A stretch of 64,000 nt of DNA, taken from Streptomyces sp. NRRL S-350 (GTDB lineage: Bacteria; Actinomycetota; Actinomycetes; Streptomycetales; Streptomycetaceae). The notes beneath the pieces are model-generated. The model did not search any database. It was not told the DNA's origin and was given only the letters and a program-made list of their open reading frames with translations. Positions 7,459 to 17,370 of this stretch are shown in pieces. The translations under genes and the position numbers were made by a program. The DNA is taken from positions 124,001 through 188,000 of the forward strand of contig NZ_JOHO01000004.1 in the NCBI RefSeq assembly GCF_000719705.1, in the 5' to 3' direction. How positions within the stretch are numbered: the stretch's first letter is position 1; each line of letters begins with the position of its first letter.

Positions 7459-8178
7459 TCAGCCGCGCCGGTGCCGGCCGCCGGCGGCCGGCGCCGGGGC
7501 CTCGTCGACGTTCTCGGCGCCGCCGGCCTTCCGCTTCTTCCGCTCGCGCACGACCTCGACCAGGATCGGCGAGATCGACAGCAGCACGATCAGCAGCACC
7601 GCCGGGATCAGGTACTTGTCGATCACCGGGGCGAGCGCGTCGCCGAAGAAGTAGCCGATCAGCAGCATGGACTCGGTCCAGAGCACGCCGCCGACGACGT
7701 TCCACAGGAAGAACGTCCGGGCGGGCATCTCCAGGGTGCCGGCGACCGGGTTCAGGAAGGTGCGGATGATCGGCATGAAGCGCGCCAGCACCACGGCCTT
7801 GCCGGAGCCGAACTTGTTGAAGTACTCCTCCGCCTTCACCACGTACTCGCGGCGGAAGATCTTCGAGTCGGGCTTGTCGAACATCTTCGGGCCGACCTTG
7901 GCGCCGATCAGGTGCCCCAGCTGGGCACCGGCGACGGCGGCGATCGGGCAGCCGACGAGCAGCACCGCGATCGGCAGCTTGGCGCCGTCGCCGAGCACCG
8001 ACGAGGCGGCGTTCGAGGCGGCGACGCCCGCGAGGATCAGCAGCGAGTCACCCGGGAAGAAGAAGCCGACCAGCAGGCCGGTCTCCGCGAAGATGATCGC
8101 GATGAGCCCGATGGCGCCGAGGGACGAGATCAGGGATTTGGCGTCGAGCAGGTTGACGGCCAGCTGGTTGTAGTCCAC
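7459..8178 (-). CDS. DedA-family membrane protein
   Basis: A 239-residue integral membrane protein of the DedA/SNARE-associated (PF09335) family, thought to move phospholipids or undecaprenyl phosphate across the membrane. Family motifs are visible: FAETGLLVGFFFPGDSLLILAG in the first half, then the FxRxxPxxR-like ARFMPIIRTFLNPVAG, and NVVGGVLW. The C-terminal tail is basic and Ala/Pro-rich (RERKKRKAGG to RHRRG). I chose GTG 8178 (VDYNQLAVNLLD) as start because homologues begin there and a TATCCT -10-like box lies 6 nt upstream. Upstream open sequence has no coding character. Confidence 0.9.
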   Translation of the reverse strand: MDYNQLAVNLLDAKSLISSLGAIGLIAIIFAETGLLVGFFFPGDSLLILAGVAASNAASSVLGDGAKLPIAVLLVGCPIAAVAGAQLGHLIGAKVGPKMFDKPDSKIFRREYVVKAEEYFNKFGSGKAVVLARFMPIIRTFLNPVAGTLEMPARTFFLWNVVGGVLWTESMLLIGYFFGDALAPVIDKYLIPAVLLIVLLSISPILVEVVRERKKRKAGGAENVDEAPAPAAGGRHRRG

Positions 8179-8184
8179 GGGCGC

Positions 8185-8190
8185 AGGATA
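8185..8190 (-). promoter_or_regulatory. -10-like box TATCCT for dedA
   Basis: On the minus strand TATCCT lies 6 nt before GTG 8178, implying a leaderless transcript. Confidence 0.45.
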
Positions 8191-8474
8191 GCGGGCGTAC
8201 CTTGCGGACAGCTTCGGCCCGGCCCCCGGCAGGGCCGTTCCGACTGGCGGGCTCCTGCTGACCCGCGGGCACGAGTCTGGGAAGATGACACCGGCGTCCG
8301 GTCCGCGGCGGCCCACCACCCTCATGGCCGTACCGCGGAGGTCGCCCCGAAGCTTGGTGCCGGAGAGCCACACCGCAACGCCGCGCGTCGGCGGCCGGCA
8401 CGGAGTCGTCACGAAGGCGTACACAGCGTCGGACAGCACCGTCCGTACGCCGCAACCCGACAGGAGCGGATCGC

Positions 8475-9497
8475 ATGCCCATCGCAACTCCCGAGGTCTA
8501 CAACGAGATGCTGGACCGGGCCAAGGCGGGCAAGTTCGCCTACCCGGCCATCAACGTCACCTCGTCGCAGACCCTGCACGCCGCGCTGCGTGGTTTCGCC
8601 GAAGCCGAGAGCGACGGGATCATCCAGATCTCGACCGGCGGCGCGGAGTTCCTGGGCGGCCAGCACAACAAGGACATGGTGACCGGCGCGGTCGCGCTCG
8701 CCGAGTTCGCGCACATCGTCGCCGCCAAGTACGACGTCACCGTCGCCCTGCACACCGACCACTGCCCGAAGGACAAGCTGGACGGCTACGTCCGCCCGCT
8801 GCTGGCGGTCTCCGCCGAGCGCGTGGCCAAGGGCCTGAACCCGCTGTTCCAGTCGCACATGTGGGACGGCTCGGCCGAGACCCTCGCCGACAACCTGGCC
8901 ATCGCCCAGGAGCTGCTGGCCCAGGCCGCCGCCGCCAAGATCATCCTTGAGGTCGAGATCACCCCGACCGGCGGCGAGGAGGACGGCGTCACCCACGAGA
9001 TCAACGACGAGCTGTACACCACCGTCAACGACGCCGTGCGCACCGCCGAGGCGCTGGGCCTGGGCGAGAAGGGCCGCTACCTGCTGGCCGCCTCGTTCGG
9101 CAACGTGCACGGCGTGTACAAGCCGGGCAACGTCGTGCTGAAGCCGGAGCTGCTGCGCGAGCTGCAGGACGCGATCGGCAAGCAGTACGGCAAGACCGAC
9201 CCGTTCGACTTCGTCTTCCACGGCGGCTCGGGCTCGACCGCCGAGGAGATCGCCACCGCGCTGGAGAACGGCGTCGTGAAGATGAACCTGGACACCGACA
9301 CCCAGTACGCCTTCACCCGCCCGGTGGCCGGCCACATGTTCGCCAACTACGACGGCGTGCTGAAGGTCGACGGCGAGGTCGGCAAGAAGAACACCTACGA
9401 CCCGCGCACCTGGGGCAAGCTCGCCGAGGCCGGCATGGCCGCGCGCGTGGTCGAGGCCGCCGAGCAGCTGCGCTCCGCGGGCAAGCGCCTGAAGTGA
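8475..9497 (+). CDS. fbaA: Class II fructose-bisphosphate aldolase
   Basis: Zinc-dependent cleavage of fructose 1,6-bisphosphate to dihydroxyacetone phosphate and glyceraldehyde 3-phosphate in glycolysis and gluconeogenesis. The 340-residue length is normal for the actinobacterial class IIA enzyme. Visible motifs are the metal site around residue 93 (ALHTDHCPKDK), EVEITPTGGEEDGV, the second metal histidine in NVHGVYKPGN, the phosphate-binding FHGGSGST, and NLDTDTQYAF. ATG 8475 follows an AGGAG ribosome-binding site (GACAGGAGCGGATCGC). The gene is monocistronic: a strong hairpin follows, and the upstream neighbour diverges. Confidence 0.97.
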   Translation: MPIATPEVYNEMLDRAKAGKFAYPAINVTSSQTLHAALRGFAEAESDGIIQISTGGAEFLGGQHNKDMVTGAVALAEFAHIVAAKYDVTVALHTDHCPKDKLDGYVRPLLAVSAERVAKGLNPLFQSHMWDGSAETLADNLAIAQELLAQAAAAKIILEVEITPTGGEEDGVTHEINDELYTTVNDAVRTAEALGLGEKGRYLLAASFGNVHGVYKPGNVVLKPELLRELQDAIGKQYGKTDPFDFVFHGGSGSTAEEIATALENGVVKMNLDTDTQYAFTRPVAGHMFANYDGVLKVDGEVGKKNTYDPRTWGKLAEAGMAARVVEAAEQLRSAGKRLK

Positions 9498-9537
9498 GCC
9501 CGGTGGCCGCGTGAGCGCGCGGCTCCCGCATGACGAA

Positions 9538-9573
9538 CGGGTGCCCCCGGCGGTCCTCCGCCGGGGGCACCCG
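9538..9573. terminator. Hairpin between fbaA and the DUF3151 gene
   Basis: Perfect 16-bp stem CGGGTGCCCCCGGCGG / CCGCCGGGGGCACCCG with a 4-nt TCCT loop between two convergent genes; a bidirectional terminator. Confidence 0.85.
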
Positions 9574-9587
9574 CACGTCCCGGGTTC

Positions 9588-10007
9588 CTACTGCTTGAGC
9601 TCCGCGTACGCCTCCACGCTGCTGTCCTTCAGGAACTGCCAGCAGCGGGCCTCCTCCTCGGTCTCCTTGATCGCGCCGGCCGCCCGGGCGAGCGCGGCCA
9701 GGCAGCGCAGGAAGCCGCGGTTGCCGCGGTGCTCCCACGGCACCGGTCCGTGGCCCTTCCAGCCGCTGCGGCGCAGGGCGTCGAGGCCCCGGTGGTAGCC
9801 GGTGCGGGCGTAGGCGTACGACTCGACGTACCGGCCGGCCGCGTAGGAGTCGTCGGCCAGCATGGCCCAGGCCAGGCAGAACGCCGGGAACTCGGCCGCC
9901 ACCTGGGTCGGCGAGGCCGACTCCTCCGCCAGCATTCGGTAGGGCCGCTCCTCCTCGGGCAGGAGGGTGGGTTCGGGGCCGTCGAGAAGATTCCTGTGGA
10001 TCGCCAT
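9588..10007 (-). CDS. DUF3151 family protein
   Basis: A 139-residue cytosolic protein of the actinobacterial DUF3151 family. The start ATG 10007 (MAIHRNLLDGPEPTLLPEE) matches the family N-terminus. Helical segments include PAFCLAWAMLADDS and ESYAYARTGYHRGLDALRRSGWKGHGPVPWEHRGNRGFLRCL, which resembles a short TPR-like helical array. No catalytic residues are evident. It converges with fbaA. The function is unknown; the family is widely conserved in actinobacteria and I recall it frequently next to fbaA. Confidence 0.85.
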   Translation of the reverse strand: MAIHRNLLDGPEPTLLPEEERPYRMLAEESASPTQVAAEFPAFCLAWAMLADDSYAAGRYVESYAYARTGYHRGLDALRRSGWKGHGPVPWEHRGNRGFLRCLAALARAAGAIKETEEEARCWQFLKDSSVEAYAELKQ

Positions 10008-10267
10008 GCCCTGAAGTCTGCCACCCGAGGCGCAGGGGTCAACCGCCGCACCGTGCTCGGCGGGCCGCCGGGCGCTCGTGCGGGACGGTCTCCGCGGTCT
10101 TCCCGGCCCGGCCGTCGGCTTCCGCCTGCCGGTGCGCGTCGGTATGCGTCGGTGATCTTCGCCCGGCGGACGGTGCGGCCGATCGGTGGTGCCACCGGCC
10201 GGCGGGCTTCCCGGCGCCGTGGTGTGCATACCCGGTACGTGGACATTCACCCGTTCGCCATGCCAAG

Positions 10268-11164
10268 GTGACGCCCGTGCCAGCAGTCCGACCCGCCCGT
10301 GGGCGGCCCACTCCGCAGCGGAGCGGCGGCCACAGACGCCGCCGGCCGCGTCGGAGGATCGGACCTGGCATGCTCACGGCATCGGTGGCGGCCGTCCTGG
10401 TGCTGGGCGCCACGGCCGTCGCGCTGGGCCTGCCCTCGGGCACCCCGGCCGCCGGTCCGACCACCCAGGGGCGGATCGCCCCTCCGGCCGAAGGGGCACC
10501 GACGACGACACCGCCGGCCCCGGCCCCGGTCGTCACCCCGACACCCACTCCGCCCCCGCCGCCGCCACCGGTGCCCACCCCCGCCGCCCCCGACGCCGGC
10601 CCCGCCGCGGGCGCGGGCACCTTCACCGTCGCCCCGGCCACCGCCAAGGCGGTCGGACGCGGCACCGTACGCCGCTACCGGGTGGAGGTCGAGGACGGCA
10701 TCGGCATCGACGCCCCGGCCGCCGCCGCCCAGATCCACGGCATCCTCGGCGACCCGCGCGGCTGGACCAACGACCGCAGGAACGGCTTCCAGCTGGTCGC
10801 GACCGGCCCGTACGACTTCACCGTGAAGATCGCCTCGCCCGCCACCGTCGACAGGATCTGCGGCGCCTCCGGCCTGGACACCCACGGCGAGGTCAACTGC
10901 AACGTCGGCAACCAGGTGCTCGTCAACTCCAAGCGCTGGAACACCGGTTCACCCCAGTTCAGCGGGCCGGTCGAGGAGTACCGGGCACTCATCGTCAACC
11001 ACGAGGTCGGCCACCGGATCGGCCACGGGCACGAGGGGTGCCCGGCCCCCGGCAAGCCCGCGCCCGCGATGATGCAGCAGATCTACGGACTCAAGGGCTG
11101 CACGCCCAACGCGTGGCCGTACGCGGCGGACGGCACCTACCTCAGCGGGCCCTCCGTCCCGTGA
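10268..11164 (+). CDS. DUF3152 family secreted/membrane protein, zincin-like
   Basis: A 298-residue protein with a basic N-terminus (RRRRPRRRIGPG), a hydrophobic signal-anchor (MLTASVAAVLVLGATAVALGL), a Pro/Thr-rich linker (about residues 60-115) and a C-terminal DUF3152 domain. The domain carries the zinc-protease-like motif NHEVGHRIGHGHEGCP, an HExxHxxGHxH arrangement of the metzincin kind, followed by MMQQIYGLKGC with a conserved Met. It is therefore probably an extracytoplasmic metallopeptidase or a relative of one; the substrate is unknown. Cysteines in CGASG, CNVGN, GCPA and GCTP could form disulfides. The first of several candidate starts (GTG 10268) was kept; the mature domain is unaffected. 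Confidence 0.75.
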   Translation: MTPVPAVRPARGRPTPQRSGGHRRRRPRRRIGPGMLTASVAAVLVLGATAVALGLPSGTPAAGPTTQGRIAPPAEGAPTTTPPAPAPVVTPTPTPPPPPPPVPTPAAPDAGPAAGAGTFTVAPATAKAVGRGTVRRYRVEVEDGIGIDAPAAAAQIHGILGDPRGWTNDRRNGFQLVATGPYDFTVKIASPATVDRICGASGLDTHGEVNCNVGNQVLVNSKRWNTGSPQFSGPVEEYRALIVNHEVGHRIGHGHEGCPAPGKPAPAMMQQIYGLKGCTPNAWPYAADGTYLSGPSVP

Positions 11165-11222
11165 ACCGGGCGGCTGCGGACCGGAGTCGGGATCCGGCCA
11201 CCGGGCCGGGACGGTGCCCCCG

Positions 11223-11228
11223 TACCCT
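11223..11228 (+). promoter_or_regulatory. -10-like box TACCCT for the lipoprotein gene
   Basis: TACCCT ends 6 nt before ATG 11235; a leaderless start is likely. Confidence 0.4.
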
Positions 11229-11234
11229 GCCGTC

Positions 11235-11942
11235 ATGACAGCCGCCCAACGCCGAACGCTCACCGCGGTCCTCGTATCCGCCGGCACCCTGCTCGGCGCC
11301 GCCGCCTGCTCGTCCTCCGGCGGCCTGCCCGGCTCCGGAACCCTCTCCTACGACGACTTCCGGTCGACCGCCCGGAAGGCGGCCGCCGAGCCGACGGACA
11401 CCTGCCCCTTCGGCCTCGACCTCGCCAAAGCCCTGCGGACGGCCGGGATCAGCGCGGACGTCAGCCCCGACGCCAAGGAAGGGCACGCCGTCGACGCCGG
11501 TGCCGCCGACGGCGACCCGGCGAAGCCGTGGCCGTCGAACGCCTCCCACCCGCCGTCCATGCCGTCGATCCCGGCCACCCCGCCGCGCGCCTTCGTCAGC
11601 TGCACCTACCGGGTCGGCCACGCCAGGATGGACCTGGAGCTGATGGCCGTCCCGCAGGCCGGCGCGGCGGTCAACCTGATGTTCCCGCTGATCCAGCACA
11701 ACGCCAGGGTCGGGATCGGGCCGATTCAGCAGTTCGCCACCGAGCAGCCCGACGCCGGGCAGGCCAAGCTCGTGCCCGGCGGGAAGGACAGCGCCGCCGT
11801 CGCCCGGATCGCGCCGAAGGGCTCGGGTGACATCGCCCTGCTGCTCTCCCAGGTCCTCGACGACGACGCGGCGCCTGATCCCGCCCTCACCGGCGAGCAA
11901 CTGCGCAAGGCCACCGAGGCGTTGGCCGCCCAGCTGCGCTAG
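11235..11942 (+). CDS. Predicted secreted lipoprotein
   Basis: A 235-residue protein with a lipoprotein signal peptide: basic start MTAAQRRTL, hydrophobic core TAVLVSAGTLLGAAAC, and lipobox ending at Cys (LGAAAC followed by SSSGG). The mature part has a conserved-looking CPFGLDLAKAL segment and a second cysteine in FVSCTYRVGHARMDLELMAVP, so a disulfide is possible; it ends in helical TGEQLRKATEALAAQLR. I do not recognise a named domain. It would be anchored to the outer face of the membrane. A short period-15 repeat follows its stop codon. Confidence 0.75.
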   Translation: MTAAQRRTLTAVLVSAGTLLGAAACSSSGGLPGSGTLSYDDFRSTARKAAAEPTDTCPFGLDLAKALRTAGISADVSPDAKEGHAVDAGAADGDPAKPWPSNASHPPSMPSIPATPPRAFVSCTYRVGHARMDLELMAVPQAGAAVNLMFPLIQHNARVGIGPIQQFATEQPDAGQAKLVPGGKDSAAVARIAPKGSGDIALLLSQVLDDDAAPDPALTGEQLRKATEALAAQLR

Positions 11943-11999
11943 CCCGGCCACCCCGAACCCGGCCACCCCAAGCCCTGCGGCCTCAAGCCCTGCGGCCTC
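11943..11999. repeat. Two consecutive period-15 tandem repeats
   Basis: Directly after the lipoprotein stop codon are two near-identical copies of CCCGGCCACCCCGAA (11943-11957, 11958-11972). Overlapping their end are two perfect copies of AAGCCCTGCGGCCTC (11970-11984, 11985-11999). The second set reaches the stop codon of the convergent gene. It looks like replication-slippage sequence between convergent genes. Confidence 0.65.
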
Positions 12000-12810
12000 A
12001 GCCGAGCACCGGCAGGTGGGCCCGCAGGTCGCTGCGCTCCCCGGAGGCGGACACCGCGGCCGCCTCCACCGCCGCCGCCCAGTCGAGCCGCCCGGTGGCC
12101 AGCCGGATCCAGGTCAGCGGGTCGGTCTCGACCACGTTGGGCGGGGTGCCGCGGGTGTGCCGGGGGCCCTCCACGGCCTGCACCACGGCGTACGGGGGGA
12201 TCCGCAGCTCGACCGCGCCGCCGGGGGCGCGGTCGGCGAAGGCGTCGGCGAGCAGCCGGGTGACGGCGGCGACGGCCTGGCGGTCGTGCGGGAAGGCGTC
12301 CCGGCCGAGCGCGGCGGCCAGGTCGTCGGCGTGCACGACCGCCTCCACCAGCCTGGTCACCAGCATGTCGGAGAGCGCCATCGAGCCCAGCCGGATCTCG
12401 AACCGCCGGGTCGGGTCTGCGGCTTCGGGCTTCGCCAGGAGCCCGGTCAGCGCGTCGGCGGCCCGCCCGAAGGCCGTCGCCACCGATGCCGCGTCCCCGT
12501 CGAACTCCGTTCCGGCCCGCTCCCTGGCCTGCTCGTCCAGCAGCGGCGCGACGGTGCCCACCCCGGCCACCCAGCCCAGCAGGGCCAGCGGCGCCCGCCC
12601 TTCCGCCGGATCGTCCAAGTGCGCCGGGACGAAGTCGAGTTGGACGGCGAGGTGGGCGAGCAGCTCACGGACCCGCCACTGCCCCAGCCGGGTCGGCAGG
12701 TCCAGTTGCCCGGTGGTGAGGGCGTCCACGGCGGCGCGCAGCGCCGCGGTCTGGGCGGCCAGCGCGGCGCGGACCTTCTGCGGCTGGTAGGCACGGGGCT
12801 TGGCAGGCAT
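11998..12810 (-). CDS. Mycothiol-dependent maleylpyruvate isomerase / sterol-carrier family protein
   Basis: A 270-residue protein. Residues about 10-160 resemble the DinB-like, mycothiol-dependent maleylpyruvate isomerase N-terminal fold (helical, with ELLAHLAVQLDFVPAHL and LVTRLVEAVVHADDLAAAL). The C-terminal part (PPYAVVQAVEGP onward, ending with TWIRLATGRLDWAAAV) resembles the small SCP2-like sterol-carrier domain found fused in actinobacteria. ATG 12810 was chosen because MPAKPRAYQPQKVRAAL is the usual family start and a TATGTT box lies 7 nt upstream. It follows purL on the same strand but is separated from it by a hairpin. The substrate is unknown. Confidence 0.8.
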   Translation of the reverse strand: MPAKPRAYQPQKVRAALAAQTAALRAAVDALTTGQLDLPTRLGQWRVRELLAHLAVQLDFVPAHLDDPAEGRAPLALLGWVAGVGTVAPLLDEQARERAGTEFDGDAASVATAFGRAADALTGLLAKPEAADPTRRFEIRLGSMALSDMLVTRLVEAVVHADDLAAALGRDAFPHDRQAVAAVTRLLADAFADRAPGGAVELRIPPYAVVQAVEGPRHTRGTPPNVVETDPLTWIRLATGRLDWAAAVEAAAVSASGERSDLRAHLPVLG

Positions 12811-12817
12811 GGGCCCC

Positions 12818-12823
12818 AACATA
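12818..12823 (-). promoter_or_regulatory. -10-like box TATGTT for the DinB/sterol-carrier gene
   Basis: On the minus strand TATGTT lies 7 nt before ATG 12810, directly downstream of the purL terminator hairpin; a leaderless start is likely. Confidence 0.4.
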
Positions 12824-12826
12824 CGC

Positions 12827-12873
12827 CGAGGGGCGGACGGTCCTCCCGGTTCGGGAGTGCCGTCCACCCCTCG
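12827..12873 (-). terminator. Hairpin downstream of purL
   Basis: An imperfect inverted repeat beginning CGAGGGGCGGACGG and ending CCGTCCACCCCTCG, with an inner CTCCC/GGGAG, gives a stem of about 20 bp just past the purL stop codon. It probably ends the purSQL transcript. Confidence 0.7.
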
Positions 12874-12884
12874 GGTGGCGCGGG

Positions 12885-15139
<2,255 letters not shown>

Positions 15140-15140
<1 letters not shown>

Positions 15141-15841
15141 CAGGCGTTCACCAGCTGCTTCAGGACGGAAGTGAAGAAGCCCAGGCCCTCGGTGGTCGGA
15201 CCGGTGAGCGTCTCCACGGCGTGCTCCGGGTGCGGCATCAGGCCGACGACATTGCCGGCGGCGTTGGTGATGCCGGCGATGTCGCGGTACGAACCGTTCG
15301 GGTTGCCGTACCCGTCGGCGGCGGCGCCGTCGACCAGGTAACGGGCCACGACCCGCCCCTCCGCCTCCAGCGCGTCCAGGACGTGCTCGTCCGCGACGAA
15401 GCGGCCCTCGCCGTTCTTCAGCGGGACGACGATTTCCTGGCCCGCCGAGTAATCCCGGGTCCAGGCGGTGTCGGTGTTCTCGATCCGCAGCTTCTGGTCG
15501 CGGCAGATGAAGTGCAGCGAGTCGTTGCGGGTGAGCGCGCCGGGCAGCAGGTGGGATTCGCACAGCACCTGGAAGCCGTTGCAGATACCGAGGACCGGCA
15601 TTCCGAGCCTGGCCTGCTCGATGACGGTCTCCATCACCGGCGAGAAGCGGGAGATCGCACCGCAGCGCAGATAGTCGCCGTAACTGAATCCGCCCGGCAG
15701 GACGACGGCGTCGACCTGGTGGAGATCCTTGTCACGGTGCCAGAGGGCGACCGGCTCGGCGCCGGCGAGGCGGACCGCCCGCTGGGCGTCGCGGTCGTCG
15801 AGGGAGCCGGGGAAAGTGACGACGCCGACGCGGGTGGTCAC
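15140..15841 (-). CDS. purQ: Phosphoribosylformylglycinamidine synthase subunit PurQ (glutaminase)
   Basis: Class I glutamine amidotransferase subunit that releases ammonia for PurL. 233 residues. The nucleophile cysteine is in [26 protein letters not shown], and the His-Glu pair is in [10 protein letters not shown] near the C-terminus. Other landmarks are [27 protein letters not shown] and [19 protein letters not shown]. The start is GTG 15841, overlapping the purS stop codon by GTGA; the stop overlaps the purL ATG. Confidence 0.98.
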
Positions 15842-16092
15842 TTCGCCGCCTCCTCGACCCGGACGGTGAAGTCCTCGATCACGGTGTTGGCGAGAAAGGT
15901 CTCGGCGGCTTCGCGGATACGGGCGAGCGCCGCGTCGTCGACCGGGCCCTCCACATCCAGCTCGAAACGCTTGCCCTGGCGGACGTCGGCGATCCCGGTG
16001 AATCCGAGACGGGGCAGTGCACGCTGCACCGCCTGGCCCTGGGGGTCGAGGATCTCCGGCTTGAGCATGACGTCGACTACGACGCGTGCCAC
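15838..16092 (-). CDS. purS: Phosphoribosylformylglycinamidine synthase subunit PurS
   Basis: Small (84-residue) subunit that holds PurL and PurQ together in the FGAM synthase complex. The sequence [31 protein letters not shown] is diagnostic, with the later [13 protein letters not shown] and a final acidic-basic end [11 protein letters not shown] 16092 was chosen because it begins the conserved first beta-strand and follows a GGGAG ribosome-binding site. It is the first gene of the purSQL operon, and its stop overlaps the purQ start by 4 bp. Confidence 0.97.
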   Translation of the reverse strand: MARVVVDVMLKPEILDPQGQAVQRALPRLGFTGIADVRQGKRFELDVEGPVDDAALARIREAAETFLANTVIEDFTVRVEEAAK

Positions 16093-16558
16093 TGGCACTC
16101 CCGGTGGTGTCTTCGGTGAGGCGGGGGAACTCCAGACTACCGGTGGTTTCGGGCAGGATTGCTGGCCGGGGATAGCGACGCGCGTAGACCCAGGCCCCTT
16201 ACGCCGCAAGGGATCCGGGGCCGCCACGCCCGGCGGGGACGGCCCGTTTCCCGGGATTCGACGCCCGGAACGGCCGCCCCCGGAGAACACCCGAATACGG
16301 CACTTGGGGACAGAACGACCCGTCCCGCACATCGGTATCCCACGGTCCCGCGAAGAGACGTGAATATACGGAAAAGAATGCCGGACTCTTCGATTTCGAC
16401 CCCCTTCGGGTGCAGAATAGGGCCACCTGTCGCGGCAAGTGCTGCGTATCAGGCGGACCACCCTGGCCGCCCGTATGCGCTTGCGCGAGTTGGTGCACAT
16501 CAGGCCCCGGGCGTACCCCCGCGGACCGGTGGCCGAATTGCCGAGAGGATTGACACCC
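16093..16558. promoter_or_regulatory. Divergent control region between purS and the lsr2-like gene
   Basis: 466 bp with no gene. On the minus strand TAGTCT (16134-16139) is a candidate -10 for the purSQL operon, giving a leader of about 35 nt. Toward the lsr2-like gene the DNA is less GC-rich around 16355-16430, where promoter elements are expected; I cannot pick a -35/-10 pair with confidence. No purine riboswitch fold was recognised. A GAGAGGA ribosome-binding site precedes ATG 16559. Confidence 0.45.
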
Positions 16559-16876
16559 ATGGCTCAGCGTGTAGTTGTCACGCTCTCCGACGACCTGGAC
16601 GGCGGCTCCGCCGCGGAAACCGTCCACTTCGGCGTCGACGGGAAGTCGTACGAGATCGACCTGTCCGTGGACAACGCGGAAAAGCTGCGGGAGGCCCTCG
16701 CTCCGTTCGTCGCCGCCGGCCGCCGCCAGAGCCGCACCGGAAAGTCCTTCCGCCGCACCGCCCTCACCCCGGACCCGGCCGCCGTCCGCGCCTGGGCCCT
16801 GTCCCGCGGCATGGAACTGCCGGCCCGCGGCCGCATCCCCAAGCGCGTGTACGAGAGTTTCGCCGACGCGAACTGA
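16559..16876 (+). CDS. Lsr2-family nucleoid-associated protein
   Basis: A 105-residue DNA-bridging protein of the Lsr2 family, which in actinobacteria silences AT-rich DNA. The N-terminal dimerisation domain is clear (MAQRVVVTLSDDLDGGSAAETVHFGVDGKSYEIDLS, then NAEKLREALAPFVAAGRR). The C-terminal DNA-binding helices end with the minor-groove AT-hook-like motif ARGRIPKRVYESFADAN, equivalent to the RGR of Lsr2. I recall that Streptomyces carries two Lsr2 paralogues and that the one next to purS is the minor form (LsrL), which matches this position. It diverges from purSQL. Confidence 0.93.
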   Translation: MAQRVVVTLSDDLDGGSAAETVHFGVDGKSYEIDLSVDNAEKLREALAPFVAAGRRQSRTGKSFRRTALTPDPAAVRAWALSRGMELPARGRIPKRVYESFADAN

Positions 16877-17035
16877 CCCCGGCCCCGGGTCACCGCTCCC
16901 CGGTCGCCCCGCCGCCCGGGCCGAAAGGCCTGGGCCGAAAGGGTGGGGCGACCACCCCGAACGATGCTGTAGAGTATTCCTCGTCGCCGCAACGGAGAGA
17001 TCCGAAGAGGCGGCCGGTGCCCCACCAGGCACCGT

Positions 17036-17108
17036 GCGGACGTGGCTCAGTTGGTAGAGCATCACCTTGCCAAGGTGAGGGTCGCGAGTTCGAATCTCGT
17101 CGTCCGCT
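17036..17108 (+). tRNA. tRNA-Gly (anticodon GCC), copy 1
   Basis: A 73-nt cloverleaf: acceptor GCGGACG (17036-17042) pairs with CGTCCGC (17101-17107). The D-arm contains GGCTCAGTTGGTAGAGC, the anticodon loop TTGCCAA has GCC at 17069-17071, and the T-arm contains GGTTCGAATC-type sequence (GAGTTCGAATCTCG). The 3' CCA is not encoded. It decodes GGC/GGU glycine codons. Confidence 0.97.
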
Positions 17109-17147
17109 CGCAGTGCGCGAGCACAGCACAACTCAATAGTTTGACCT

Positions 17148-17220
17148 GCGGACGTGGCTCAGTTGGTAGAGCATCACCTTGCCAAGGTGAGGGTCGCGAG
17201 TTCGAATCTCGTCGTCCGCT
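17148..17220 (+). tRNA. tRNA-Gly (anticodon GCC), copy 2
   Basis: Identical over all 73 nt to the copy starting at 17036, with the start points 112 bp apart. It is followed directly by a hairpin terminator, so both copies are probably made from one transcript. The CCA end is not encoded. Confidence 0.97.
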
Positions 17221-17227
17221 CAGCTGC

Positions 17228-17257
17228 GAAGGGCCCCCTCGGATGAGGGGGCCCTTC
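17228..17257 (+). terminator. Terminator of the tRNA-Gly pair
   Basis: Perfect 13-bp stem GAAGGGCCCCCTC / GAGGGGGCCCTTC with a GGAT loop, starting 8 nt after the second tRNA. Confidence 0.85.
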
Positions 17258-17370
17258 GGCATTCCCGCCCGGCACCCGTGACATTTGTCATCGCCGACCC
17301 GTGGATCCGCACCGCCCTCCCGTGACGGCGCGCACTGCCCCCGCGGCCGGGGAGGCGGAAGGCTCGGGGC

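Noticed and set aside
16093..16558. A purine riboswitch before purSQL
   Set aside because: The probable leader is only about 35 nt, too short for the known purine aptamer, and no matching core sequence was seen.
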